This document shows positions 1 through 6,110 of a stretch of 8,517 nt of DNA, piece by piece. Under the pieces are notes generated by a model. The model was not told where the DNA came from, did no database searches, and saw only the letters and a program-made list of their open reading frames with translations. The stretch is from Gammaproteobacteria bacterium (GTDB lineage: Bacteria > Pseudomonadota > Gammaproteobacteria > JAPPPA01). Position 1 is the first letter of the stretch. Every line of letters begins with the position of its first letter. The stretch spans positions 1 through 8,517 of the forward strand of contig JAPPPA010000037.1 of the NCBI GenBank assembly GCA_028817755.1. Direction: 5' to 3'. The translations under genes were made by a program, and so were the position numbers.

Positions 1-1310
1 GCCTTATTAAACGCCTACGTGATGCCGGCTATGCGGTGCTGACTTTAGACCAACGCGGCCATGGCGAAAGCGGCGGCCAAATTGAAGCGCTTAACCCAGA
101 AAAAGAAGGTCACGACATGTCGCAAGCCCTCGATTGGGTAGAAACCAATGCCGAATGGATTCGCTACGAACACAGCGATGCTATCGGCAACACAAACCTC
201 GTGCTGGGCACTTACGGCAGTAGCTACGGCGGCGGCTTTCAACACACCATTCTTTCTTGGGACGACAAACAACGCCTAGACGCCATGGTGCCTGACATTA
301 CTTGGCACCACCTCACCTACTCCTTCGCGCCAAACCTTGTGCTTAAAACCGCATGGGTTACCTTGCTAGAAGCAGGCGGTAACGCTGCCGGTAGCGGTGG
401 CAACAACGCCGACTGGATTGACCAAGCATTCCTAGAAGCCACAACCACCAATAACGTCAGCCAAGAATTGATCGACAACTATTTCGACAAATACGGCATG
501 AACAACTACTGCGCGCTGAATCGCCCTTACCAAATAGACGCGCTCTACACCCAAGGCTTTCCCGACGTCCTCTTTAACCTGAACGAGTCTTACAAAAACT
601 ATCAATGCGTTTCCGCACTCGGCGGTGACGTGCGCCTATTTACCCACCAAAGCGGCCACATTCTGCCCGGCCTACAAACCGGCGGCGCATATGCCTGCGG
701 CGACCTCAATTACAGCGATGCTGTATTTGCGTGGTTTGAAGAAAAACTCATGCACAAAACCGGCACTGCCGACTACCTGCCGGAATTTTGCTTAAGCCTT
801 GCCGACGACGACAGCGAACACTTACGCAGCGTTCAAGTCGGTGCCATCTACGATGAATCTCACACCTTTACCGTACCTAACTTCGTGGGCGGTAACGCAG
901 GTCCCGGCGCAGGTAATACGCCACCTACAGTGGTTGAACTCGGCACAGCCGATGGCAGCACCATGCTAGCCGGCATTCCAGAAATTACGGTCGATATGGA
1001 AATCCCTACTATTGGCGGCGACGCCTTAGGTGATCCACGCGTATTTATCGGTATTGGCATCCAAAAAGGTGGCACGGGCGACTGGCTACTGATCGACGAC
1101 CAAGTTATGCCGTTCCGTGGCTACGAAGCCGACCAAGACCAATTGGTTGGCGTGGCCGAACGCCTAGAAGCCGGCGATAAATACGGCTTGCTGTTTTACG
1201 CTTGGGAGCAGTTCTTTGCTGGCTCAGCATCACGCGATTCCGAGCCTGCGGTGGACATCAATATTACGGTCGAGCTACCGATTATCCCCGACCCATCAGT
1301 AACGCAATAA
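1..1310 (+). CDS. CocE/NonD (S15-type) alpha/beta hydrolase, 5'-truncated by the window edge
   Basis: The reading frame (codons from base 3) is open through the left edge, so the N-terminus is missing; the GTG at 36 is internal. Numbering from that GTG, the motif DQRGHGESGG (5-14) is the usual strand-turn of alpha/beta hydrolases, GSSYGG (61-66) is the nucleophile elbow with Ser63, FPDVLFNLNE supplies the likely acid Asp177, and SGH supplies His208. This Ser-Asp-His order and the xPDxLFNLNE signature are typical of CocE/NonD hydrolases and X-Pro dipeptidyl-peptidases (peptidase S15). After about residue 290 the chain becomes rich in beta-strand and ends without a membrane anchor, matching the C-terminal jelly-roll of that class. 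Several Cys residues suggest an exported protein, but the signal region is outside the window. Substrate (acyl ester or Xaa-Pro peptide) cannot be told from sequence. It ends immediately before the convergent ilvY stop codon. Confidence 0.85.
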   Translation, partial: LIKRLRDAGYAVLTLDQRGHGESGGQIEALNPEKEGHDMSQALDWVETNAEWIRYEHSDAIGNTNLVLGTYGSSYGGGFQHTILSWDDKQRLDAMVPDITWHHLTYSFAPNLVLKTAWVTLLEAGGNAAGSGGNNADWIDQAFLEATTTNNVSQELIDNYFDKYGMNNYCALNRPYQIDALYTQGFPDVLFNLNESYKNYQCVSALGGDVRLFTHQSGHILPGLQTGGAYACGDLNYSDAVFAWFEEKLMHKTGTADYLPEFCLSLADDDSEHLRSVQVGAIYDESHTFTVPNFVGGNAGPGAGNTPPTVVELGTADGSTMLAGIPEITVDMEIPTIGGDALGDPRVFIGIGIQKGGTGDWLLIDDQVMPFRGYEADQDQLVGVAERLEAGDKYGLLFYAWEQFFAGSASRDSEPAVDINITVELPIIPDPSVTQ

Positions 1311-2237
1311 CTAACGTGTGCCATCCACGCCGGTGCCCTTCGCGCTTTTTAAGAAAGCGCTAATCACCGGTTTGCCGCTGTCTTCTACACGCGAAACCAC
1401 ACCGATGGCTAGCGCTTGGTTATCAATGTCCGCGCTGATCACGTTTACTTGGTCGGCGTGGATGCTGTCTTCCAATACTAGGCGCGGTACTACGGCTACG
1501 CCTAAGCCAAGCGCGACCATACTTACGATCGCTTCGTTACCGCTTACTTGTGCGGACACATTCGGTTTTACGCCATAGCCTTTTAGCCAAGCCACGCTGC
1601 GGTCTTTTACTACGCCGCGCTCTTGCAGAATGAAAGGTAGCGTTGACCACCATTCGCTGTTTTGTTGGCGTAAATCGTTTTCCTCCACGTTGCCGACCTG
1701 CTCACGCACGGCGCAAGGAATACTCGGCGCGATAAATTGCAGTGGCGAATAAGTCAGCACGTCAAAGTTCAGACGCTTAGATAACTGCGTTGGCCGAACG
1801 GCAATCGCCACATCCATTTGGCCTTCGGCAACGCGTTCTACCGCTTCGGCTTGGTCGCCGGTGTGCAGTTGCAATTCAATATTCGGGTACTGCTGGCGCA
1901 GCGCCGCTAATACGGGCGAAAGCACGCCATGTACCGCTGTTACCGAGCAAAACAAACTAATACTGCCGCGCGCTTCTACCTCTGGCGTTTGCATGGCTTG
2001 CTGCAAACTGGCCCAGCTTTGCAGGCTTTGCTCGGCGTACGTTAGAAACACACGCCCTTCTGCCGTCAGCGTGACGCTGCGGTTGTCGCGGTCAAATAAC
2101 GTGGCGCCGACTTCGTCTTCCAAGCGCTGCACCACCCGCGACAAAGTCGACGGGCTAACGTGCATGGCCTCGCTGGTTTTTCCAAAGTGCAGGCTATTGG
2201 CTAAATGGCAAAACAGGCTGAGTGATTTTTGGTCCAT
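1311..2237 (-). CDS. ilvY: LysR-type transcriptional activator IlvY
   Basis: A 308-residue LysR-family protein. The N-terminal winged helix-turn-helix spans about residues 1-60, with AMHVSPSTLSRVVQRLE (24-40) as the HTH and LFDRDNRSVTLTAEG following; these stretches match what I recall of E. coli IlvY (AMHVSPSTLSRQIQRLE, RDNRTVTLT). The effector domain (about 90-300) has further IlvY-like stretches such as FCSVTAVHG, IAPSIPCAVREQV and AIVSMVALGLGVAVVP. In enterics IlvY binds between ilvY and ilvC and activates ilvC in response to acetolactate or acetohydroxybutyrate; the divergent ilvC at 2478 makes the same role very likely here. The start is ATG at 2235-2237. The Shine-Dalgarno is weak (GGTG about seven bases upstream), and a hairpin-forming repeat ends only 10 bases before the ATG. 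The stop TAG abuts the hydrolase stop with no gap. Length is normal for the family. Confidence 0.93.
   Translation of the reverse strand: MDQKSLSLFCHLANSLHFGKTSEAMHVSPSTLSRVVQRLEDEVGATLFDRDNRSVTLTAEGRVFLTYAEQSLQSWASLQQAMQTPEVEARGSISLFCSVTAVHGVLSPVLAALRQQYPNIELQLHTGDQAEAVERVAEGQMDVAIAVRPTQLSKRLNFDVLTYSPLQFIAPSIPCAVREQVGNVEENDLRQQNSEWWSTLPFILQERGVVKDRSVAWLKGYGVKPNVSAQVSGNEAIVSMVALGLGVAVVPRLVLEDSIHADQVNVISADIDNQALAIGVVSRVEDSGKPVISAFLKSAKGTGVDGTR
1330..1370. repeat. Nested inverted repeat inside the 3' end of ilvY
   Basis: CCGGTG (1330-1335) pairs with CACCGG (1365-1370), and inside it GCGCTTT (1342-1348) pairs perfectly with AAAGCGC (1354-1360) around a 5-base loop. It lies within ilvY codons and 20 bases past the end of the hydrolase gene. 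No run of T follows on either strand, so it is not a classic intrinsic terminator, but it is the only strong stem near the convergent gene ends. Confidence 0.5.
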
Positions 2238-2247
2238 TAATAAGCAC

Positions 2248-2336
2248 CGTCATTCCGGACGCAGCGAAGCGAAGATCCGGAATCTACCACCGCTAAAGAG
2301 ATTCCGGATAAGTGCTGTGCACTTTCCGGAATGACG
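2248..2336. repeat. REP/BIME-like doublet of hairpins between ilvY and ilvC
   Basis: Two tandem units each have the form ATTCCGGA-N16-TCCGGAAT: 2252-2259 with 2276-2283, and 2301-2308 with 2325-2332, offset by 49 bases. The whole is also bounded by a perfect 12-base inverted repeat, CGTCATTCCGGA (2248-2259) and TCCGGAATGACG (2325-2336), with an inner 11-base repeat, ATCCGGAATCT (2275-2285) and AGATTCCGGAT (2299-2309). The right unit nests a further stem, AAGTGC-TGT-GCACTT (2310-2324), giving a nearly continuous 14-bp hairpin. This is the architecture of dispersed palindromic elements (REP, BIME or MITE). Dispersal cannot be shown from one window. It lies in the presumed ilvY 5' leader. Confidence 0.75.
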
Positions 2337-2370
2337 AGCTTTATTTCACTTTTCGAAACAGTGTTTTTCA

Positions 2371-2376
2371 TATAAT
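2371..2376 (+). promoter_or_regulatory. Candidate -10 box upstream of ilvC
   Basis: A perfect TATAAT stands 102 bases before the ilvC ATG. There is no good -35 hexamer 16-18 bases upstream, which would fit an activator-dependent promoter but equally a chance match in this AT-rich stretch. An alternative ilvC promoter would use TTGCAT (2395-2400) as the -35, with only a poor -10 near 2418. Confidence 0.25.
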
Positions 2377-2383
2377 TCATTTT

Positions 2384-2400
2384 ACGCAACACCGTTGCAT
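2384..2400. promoter_or_regulatory. Candidate IlvY operator palindrome
   Basis: GCAAC (2386-2390) and GTTGC (2394-2398) form a perfect 5-base inverted repeat around ACC, with one further outer A:T pair (2384/2400) beyond a mismatch. Its place between divergent ilvY and ilvC is where IlvY is known to bind in enterics. It does not show the textbook T-N11-A LysR spacing at its centre, so the assignment is an inference from position and symmetry. Confidence 0.3.
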
Positions 2401-2425
2401 AAATAAAATGGCGCTCCGAAATTCT

Positions 2426-2450
2426 GGCAATGGGCGCTTTGCGCATTGCC
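2426..2450 (+). promoter_or_regulatory. Leader hairpin upstream of ilvC
   Basis: GGCAAT (2426-2431) pairs with ATTGCC (2445-2450), and GCGC (2434-2437) with GCGC (2441-2444) around a TTT loop. The result is a 10-bp stem with a two-base bulge, 15 bases before the ilvC Shine-Dalgarno. No T-run follows, so it is not a terminator by itself. It may affect mRNA stability or translation of ilvC; the role is unknown. Confidence 0.4.
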
Positions 2451-2477
2451 CCATTTAACTGTTTTGAGGACACCATC

Positions 2478-3953
2478 ATGGGTCAGAACTACTTCAACAC
2501 CCTGCCGCTACGCGTGCAGCTAGAAGAGCTAGGCAAATGCCGCTTTATGGACCGCTCTGAATTTGCAGACGGCTGTGATTACCTAAAAGGTAAAAAAATC
2601 GTCATCGTTGGTTGTGGCGCGCAAGGCCTTAACCAAGGCATGAACCTACGCGACTCTGGCCTAGACGTGTCTTACGCACTACGTGCTGCGGCTATCGAAG
2701 AAAAGCGCCAGTCTTGGAAAAACGCTACCGAGAACGGCTTTACCGTAGGCACCTACGAAGAGTTGATTCCTACCGCTGACGTAGTAATGAACCTAACCCC
2801 AGACAAGCAACACACCCCAGTCGTTGAAGCAGTAATGCCGCTTATGAAAGAAGGCGCTTGCTTGGATTACGCACACGGCTTCAACCTAGTTGAAGAAGGC
2901 ATGCAAATTCGCAAAGACCTTACCGTTGTAATGTGCTGCCCTAAATGCCCAGGCTCAGAAGTTCGCGCTGAATACGAGCGTGGCTTTGGTGTGCCTACCC
3001 TGATCGCCGTTCACCGTGAAAACGACCCGAAAGGCGAAGGCATGGCCATTGCTAAAGCACTAGCGTCAGGCACCGGCGGTGACCGCGCTGGCGTATTGGA
3101 ATCTTCTCCAATCGCTGAAGTTAAGTCAGATCTAATGGGCGAGCAAACCATCCTTTGCGGCATGCTACAAACCGGCTCAATCCTTTGCTACGACAAAATG
3201 GTTGAGAAAGGCATCGACGCTGGCTACGCAGCCAAGCTGATCCAATACGGTTGGGAGACCATTACCGAAGGCCTTAAGTACGGCGGCGTAACCAACATGT
3301 TGGATCGCCTAAGCAACCCAGACAAAATCCGTTGCTTTGACGTAGCCGAAGAGCTTAAAGACATCATGCGTCCGCTATTCCAGAAGCACCAAGATGACAT
3401 CATCTCTGGTCACTTCTCAGAAACCATGATGGCCGACTGGGCTAACGACGACGCCAACCTACTAGGCTGGCGCGCAGCCACTGCTGAAACCAACTTCGAA
3501 AAAGCCGAAGTTGGCAGCATGGAAATCGCCGAGCAAGAGTTCTACGACAACGGCATCCTAATGGTTGCCATGGTTAAAGCTGGCGTAGAGCTAGCCTTCG
3601 AAACCATGGTTGCTGCTGGCATCATCGAAGAATCTGCCTACTACGAATCACTTCACGAAACTCCGCTTATCGCCAACACCATTGCGCGTAAAAAGCTATA
3701 CGAAATGAACGTAGTAATTTCAGACACCGCTGAATACGGTTGCTACCTCTTCGACCACGCTTGCAAACCGTTGCTAGCCGACTTCATGAAGACCGTAGAC
3801 ACCGACATCATCGGCGCCGGCACCAACAACGCCGACAACGGCGTAGACAATGCCCGCCTAATCGAAGTGAACGCTGCACTACGTAACCACCCTGTAGAAC
3901 AGGTGGGTAACAAACTACGTGGCTACATGACCGCGATGAAGAAGATCGTATAG
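2478..3953 (+). CDS. ilvC: Ketol-acid reductoisomerase (NADP+), class II long form
   Basis: A cytosolic enzyme that converts acetolactate or acetohydroxybutyrate to the dihydroxy acid with Mg2+ and NADPH, the second common step of valine, isoleucine and leucine synthesis, also feeding pantothenate. The ATG at 2478 gives 491 residues, the same length as E. coli IlvC as I recall it, and follows GAGGA (2466-2470) at 7 bases; N-terminus and start agree with E. coli (NYFNTL...LGKCRFM). The Rossmann motif GCGAQG is at 45-50. Arg69, Arg77 and Ser79 match the NADPH-phosphate contacts of the E. coli enzyme, predicting NADPH preference. His133 and Lys156 (PKCPG) are in place, and the metal and substrate residues Asp218, Glu222, Glu390, Glu394 and Ser415 are all present. 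Two C-terminal KARI domains (about 215-350 and 355-490) mark class II. The gene is divergent from ilvY and ends before a hairpin doublet and terminator. No defects seen. Confidence 0.98.
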   Translation: MGQNYFNTLPLRVQLEELGKCRFMDRSEFADGCDYLKGKKIVIVGCGAQGLNQGMNLRDSGLDVSYALRAAAIEEKRQSWKNATENGFTVGTYEELIPTADVVMNLTPDKQHTPVVEAVMPLMKEGACLDYAHGFNLVEEGMQIRKDLTVVMCCPKCPGSEVRAEYERGFGVPTLIAVHRENDPKGEGMAIAKALASGTGGDRAGVLESSPIAEVKSDLMGEQTILCGMLQTGSILCYDKMVEKGIDAGYAAKLIQYGWETITEGLKYGGVTNMLDRLSNPDKIRCFDVAEELKDIMRPLFQKHQDDIISGHFSETMMADWANDDANLLGWRAATAETNFEKAEVGSMEIAEQEFYDNGILMVAMVKAGVELAFETMVAAGIIEESAYYESLHETPLIANTIARKKLYEMNVVISDTAEYGCYLFDHACKPLLADFMKTVDTDIIGAGTNNADNGVDNARLIEVNAALRNHPVEQVGNKLRGYMTAMKKIV

Positions 3954-3965
3954 CAATATCCGATC

Positions 3966-4013
3966 GTCCTGAGCCTGTCGAAGGACCGTTTGCCCTGAGC
4001 TAATCGAAGGGCA
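3966..4013. repeat. Tandem hairpin repeats with core CCTGAGCnnnTCGAAGG, after ilvC
   Basis: Two units share CCTGAGCnnnTCGAAGG: unit 1 at 3966-3986 with flanks GT and AC, unit 2 at 3991-4013 with flanks TGC and GCA, offset by 26 bases. The flanks extend the CCT/AGG stem in both, and one pair differs in a compensating way (T:A in unit 1, C:G in unit 2), which supports a conserved hairpin. From general familiarity, this core recurs between genes in many proteobacterial genomes. The doublet begins 12 bases after the ilvC stop, where it could stabilise the mRNA 3' end. Confidence 0.65.
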
Positions 4014-4017
4014 AAAG

Positions 4018-4051
4018 AAAAGGCCGCCCTGCTTTTGCACGGCGGCCTTTT
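4018..4051. terminator. Bidirectional intrinsic terminator between ilvC and the nuclease gene
   Basis: AAAAGGCCGCC (4018-4028) pairs with GGCGGCCTTTT (4041-4051) as an 11-bp stem. A small TGC-TTTT-GCA stem sits in the loop (4030-4039). A T-run follows on the + strand and the A-run at the left gives a T-run on the - strand. It thus ends ilvC transcription from the left and the nuclease gene from the right, whose TGA stop (4052-4054) directly abuts it. Confidence 0.9.
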
Positions 4052-4984
4052 TCATGAGCCTATCAACTTAAAATCTACTTTGTACTTATAAAACTCAATA
4101 TTGCTCGCAACACTCAACGCTCGAGTCAGCTTAATATCTTCATCGAGAGCAATTATCACCCCTTTAACATCTTGGTCATGCTCCGCAAGTTCATGCTTTA
4201 CATAGCCCATATATCTTTGAATTTGGCCGACCACAACATCACTAGCTCGCCCTCTCTTCAACTCGACTACCAATAAGGTTTTTTTATCTTTGCTAATCGC
4301 GAGAATATCAATCGGGCCGGTGTCACTTCGGAACTGCTGCCCTACCATTTCTCCATCTTCCGAGTAAATATCAAACGCCTTCCCTAGCGAGGTAGCTTCC
4401 CAGTTAGACACCAGAAATTCTTCTAGATGTTTTTCTAACGCAAAAACCGTAGGGTCCTCTACTGCCTCGTCCTCATGAATTAGACGTAAAGTTTGCTCTC
4501 CTTGGAGCAACCGCTCGATAGTAGCTGCATGCTTAGTGATATTACTAACCGTACCAATCGACCCAGCCGAATTTCTAAGGCTTTCTGGCATTTCATCCCG
4601 ACTAATACCTTTGTCTCGCCACTCAATTTTCCGCCTATGGGGTAACGGGCCATCGGCGAAGTAGTAATCAGAAGCCACCTCACCGACATAGTAAGTACCA
4701 CTACCGTTCGGTGTAAGAATCACATCACCGCGTTGCATTCCTTTTGAAATGGTATGCAACATTCCACATGCTAAGCCAGCTGCCACTTTCGATTTGTCCG
4801 GGTTATTCGAAATAAAGACTGGAATGAATTGTCGATTAAATTCTCTCCAATCCTCCGGCAAAGCGCCGCTTAAGTCCTGAGAAATTCCCCAGTCTCCCCC
4901 TATGTATCCACCATCTAAGCACTCCTTTGCATAGATACTTTTAGGGCCTGGCATGATTCGATAATAATTCTTAGTCGGTACCAT
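4052..4984 (-). CDS. Putative NucS-like PD-(D/E)XK endonuclease with PUA/EVE-like N-terminal region
   Basis: A 310-residue protein. The C-terminal part (about 178-300) has the nuclease core: an E-rich helix (LEKHLEEFL, 183-191), TGPIDILAI with Asp226, then VVELKRG with Glu241 and Lys243, and VGQIQRYMGYV with Gln254. This order, D-x14-ExK followed by a QxxRY helix, is that of the endonuclease NucS/DUF91 group. The N-terminal half carries GDVIL (86-90), TYYVGEV (97-103) and PHRRKIEW (115-122). These resemble the beta-barrel GD-x-V ... G-x-I/V ... HxRxVxW pattern of PUA/EVE-like modules attached to restriction enzymes, some of which read modified bases. A type IV-like or other DNA-defence role is my inference; a housekeeping repair role is possible. 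The start ATG has AGGA at 6 bases. Three lines counted by hand hold 22, 28 and 23 G+C of 60, below the neighbours, suggesting acquisition. No membrane segments or partner genes. Confidence 0.75.
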   Translation of the reverse strand: MVPTKNYYRIMPGPKSIYAKECLDGGYIGGDWGISQDLSGALPEDWREFNRQFIPVFISNNPDKSKVAAGLACGMLHTISKGMQRGDVILTPNGSGTYYVGEVASDYYFADGPLPHRRKIEWRDKGISRDEMPESLRNSAGSIGTVSNITKHAATIERLLQGEQTLRLIHEDEAVEDPTVFALEKHLEEFLVSNWEATSLGKAFDIYSEDGEMVGQQFRSDTGPIDILAISKDKKTLLVVELKRGRASDVVVGQIQRYMGYVKHELAEHDQDVKGVIIALDEDIKLTRALSVASNIEFYKYKVDFKLIGS

Positions 4985-5033
4985 TTATATTCCTAAATAT
5001 TTATCGTCAAAACTACAGTCGTTCGACAAACGC

Positions 5034-6041
5034 CTAAACGTCCGGACAAGCGTCAAATCCATCATCACCACCAATTTCCGGCGCTAGCACCGGCAAACCG
5101 TTGTCACGCTCATAACGAATAAGCGCACAAGCAGGGAAATTGGTAATCACCACATCCACTCCGATTTCCGCCATTCGGTCTAGATCTTCTATTTGATCGG
5201 CTGTCCATGGCACGAGCAGCAGCCCAGCATCATGCGCGGCGGTAACGGCGGCTTGGTTTAAATCACTGGTGTCGTGTTCTGGCGCAGCGATATCAAAGCC
5301 GTTGGTGCTGGCGAAGGTAATGGTGTTCTGAGCGTTAACTTGGGTAACGCTTTCTGACACCAGAAACAGCGTGCGCAGATTAGGATTTAGCTGCTGTACG
5401 GTGGTAAGCGATGCAGGCCAGAAGGACTGCACGATGATGCGATCTTCTAGCCCTGGATATTCAGCGATTTTATTCACAAGCGCGGTGGAAACGATGGTGC
5501 CGCTGGGGTCGAAGTTAGACTCTGAGGGGACGTTTTTCACCTCGATGGTGTAGGTGGTGGTTGTGTCTTCTGGGTTGTTTTGGATGTAGGCAAACACCTC
5601 ATCCGCCGTTGGCATTAAAACGTTCTGGCCGCGTAATGGGTGGTTGCCATTTTCTACGCCACGCGTGACGGGTTCACCCGGTGTAAACCAATACGCCGCA
5701 TCGCAGTTTTGAATCGCCGCCCACAATTGGGCATTTACGGGGCCGGTGCAGTCAGTGGTTCTGTCTAAGGTGTCGTCATGCAAAAACACGAGCACGTTGT
5801 CGGCGGTGAGTTGGATATCCAGCTCAATATCTTCAATGCCTAAACGACGTACATTCCGTATCGCCATCATGGTGTTCTCAGGCGCGTAGGCAGCACCCGC
5901 ACGGTGTGCTGAGATATAGGGGTTACTTCGTGGTTGCGGCGGCTCGGCCACTTCAACACTACGTGGTTCTGTAACCGGCGATGAGCAGGCCACCAATAAC
6001 GCCATGAACGCGACGCTGGCGCAAACAATCATTCTCCTCAC
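5034..6041 (-). CDS. Glycerophosphodiester phosphodiesterase family lipoprotein
   Basis: GDPD enzymes hydrolyse glycerophosphodiesters to glycerol-3-phosphate and an alcohol. From the GTG at 6039-6041 the product is 335 residues, beginning MRRMIVCASVAF with a lipobox LVAC (Cys19) followed by Ser-Ser. It is therefore probably a lipoprotein carried to the outer membrane, acting in the periplasm. The TIM-barrel motifs are present (numbered from the GTG at 6047, two codons longer): His48-Arg49 (SAHRAG), PENT with Glu57, ELDIQLT with metal ligands Glu75 and Asp77, His90 (LHDDTLDRTT), IEVK with Glu169 and Lys171, and VPWTAD with Trp281, then GVDVVITNFP. Extra Cys residues fit an exported fold. I prefer the start at 6041 because GAGG lies 8 bases upstream; the GTG at 6047 is only 2 bases from it and the ATG at 6032 only one base from AGGAG. 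The substrate is unknown. The nuclease gene follows after 49 bases on the same strand without a visible terminator between. Confidence 0.9.
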   Translation of the reverse strand: MRRMIVCASVAFMALLVACSSPVTEPRSVEVAEPPQPRSNPYISAHRAGAAYAPENTMMAIRNVRRLGIEDIELDIQLTADNVLVFLHDDTLDRTTDCTGPVNAQLWAAIQNCDAAYWFTPGEPVTRGVENGNHPLRGQNVLMPTADEVFAYIQNNPEDTTTTYTIEVKNVPSESNFDPSGTIVSTALVNKIAEYPGLEDRIIVQSFWPASLTTVQQLNPNLRTLFLVSESVTQVNAQNTITFASTNGFDIAAPEHDTSDLNQAAVTAAHDAGLLLVPWTADQIEDLDRMAEIGVDVVITNFPACALIRYERDNGLPVLAPEIGGDDGFDACPDV

Positions 6042-6061
6042 AAACACAGCCTCAAACCAAA

Positions 6062-6082
6062 CCTTAATAGTTTTTATTAAGG
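6062..6082. promoter_or_regulatory. AT-rich palindrome upstream of the GDPD gene
   Basis: CCTTAATA (6062-6069) and TATTAAGG (6075-6082) form a perfect 8-base inverted repeat around GTTTT. It lies in the 69-base gap between the DUF2520 stop and the GDPD start, both on the - strand. No T-run follows in the - direction, so a protein-binding site for GDPD control is as likely as a weak terminator. Neither role is shown. Confidence 0.4.
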
Positions 6083-6110
6083 CAAGCCTACACCGTTTTT
6101 TGCGAGATGT

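Noticed and set aside
1861..2334. 157-codon + strand frame opposite ilvY and running into the repeat
   Set aside because: It is antisense to ilvY, Cys- and Ser-rich without a domain, and its end is inside the palindromic repeat.
2430..2477. In-frame upstream ATG at 2430 that would lengthen IlvC by 16 residues
   Set aside because: It has no Shine-Dalgarno and lies within the leader hairpin. The ATG at 2478 has GAGGA at 7 bases and gives the N-terminus and 491-residue length of known class II enzymes.
2237..2479. 80-codon open frame on the - strand across the ilvY-ilvC gap
   Set aside because: It runs through the palindromic repeat and the control region, begins inside ilvC, and its product resembles nothing; the frame is open by chance.
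2248..4013. ilvC as cargo of a transposon bounded by the two repeat doublets
   Set aside because: The two doublets share no sequence and belong to different families, and ilvY-ilvC is the ancestral arrangement, so they are not ends of one element.
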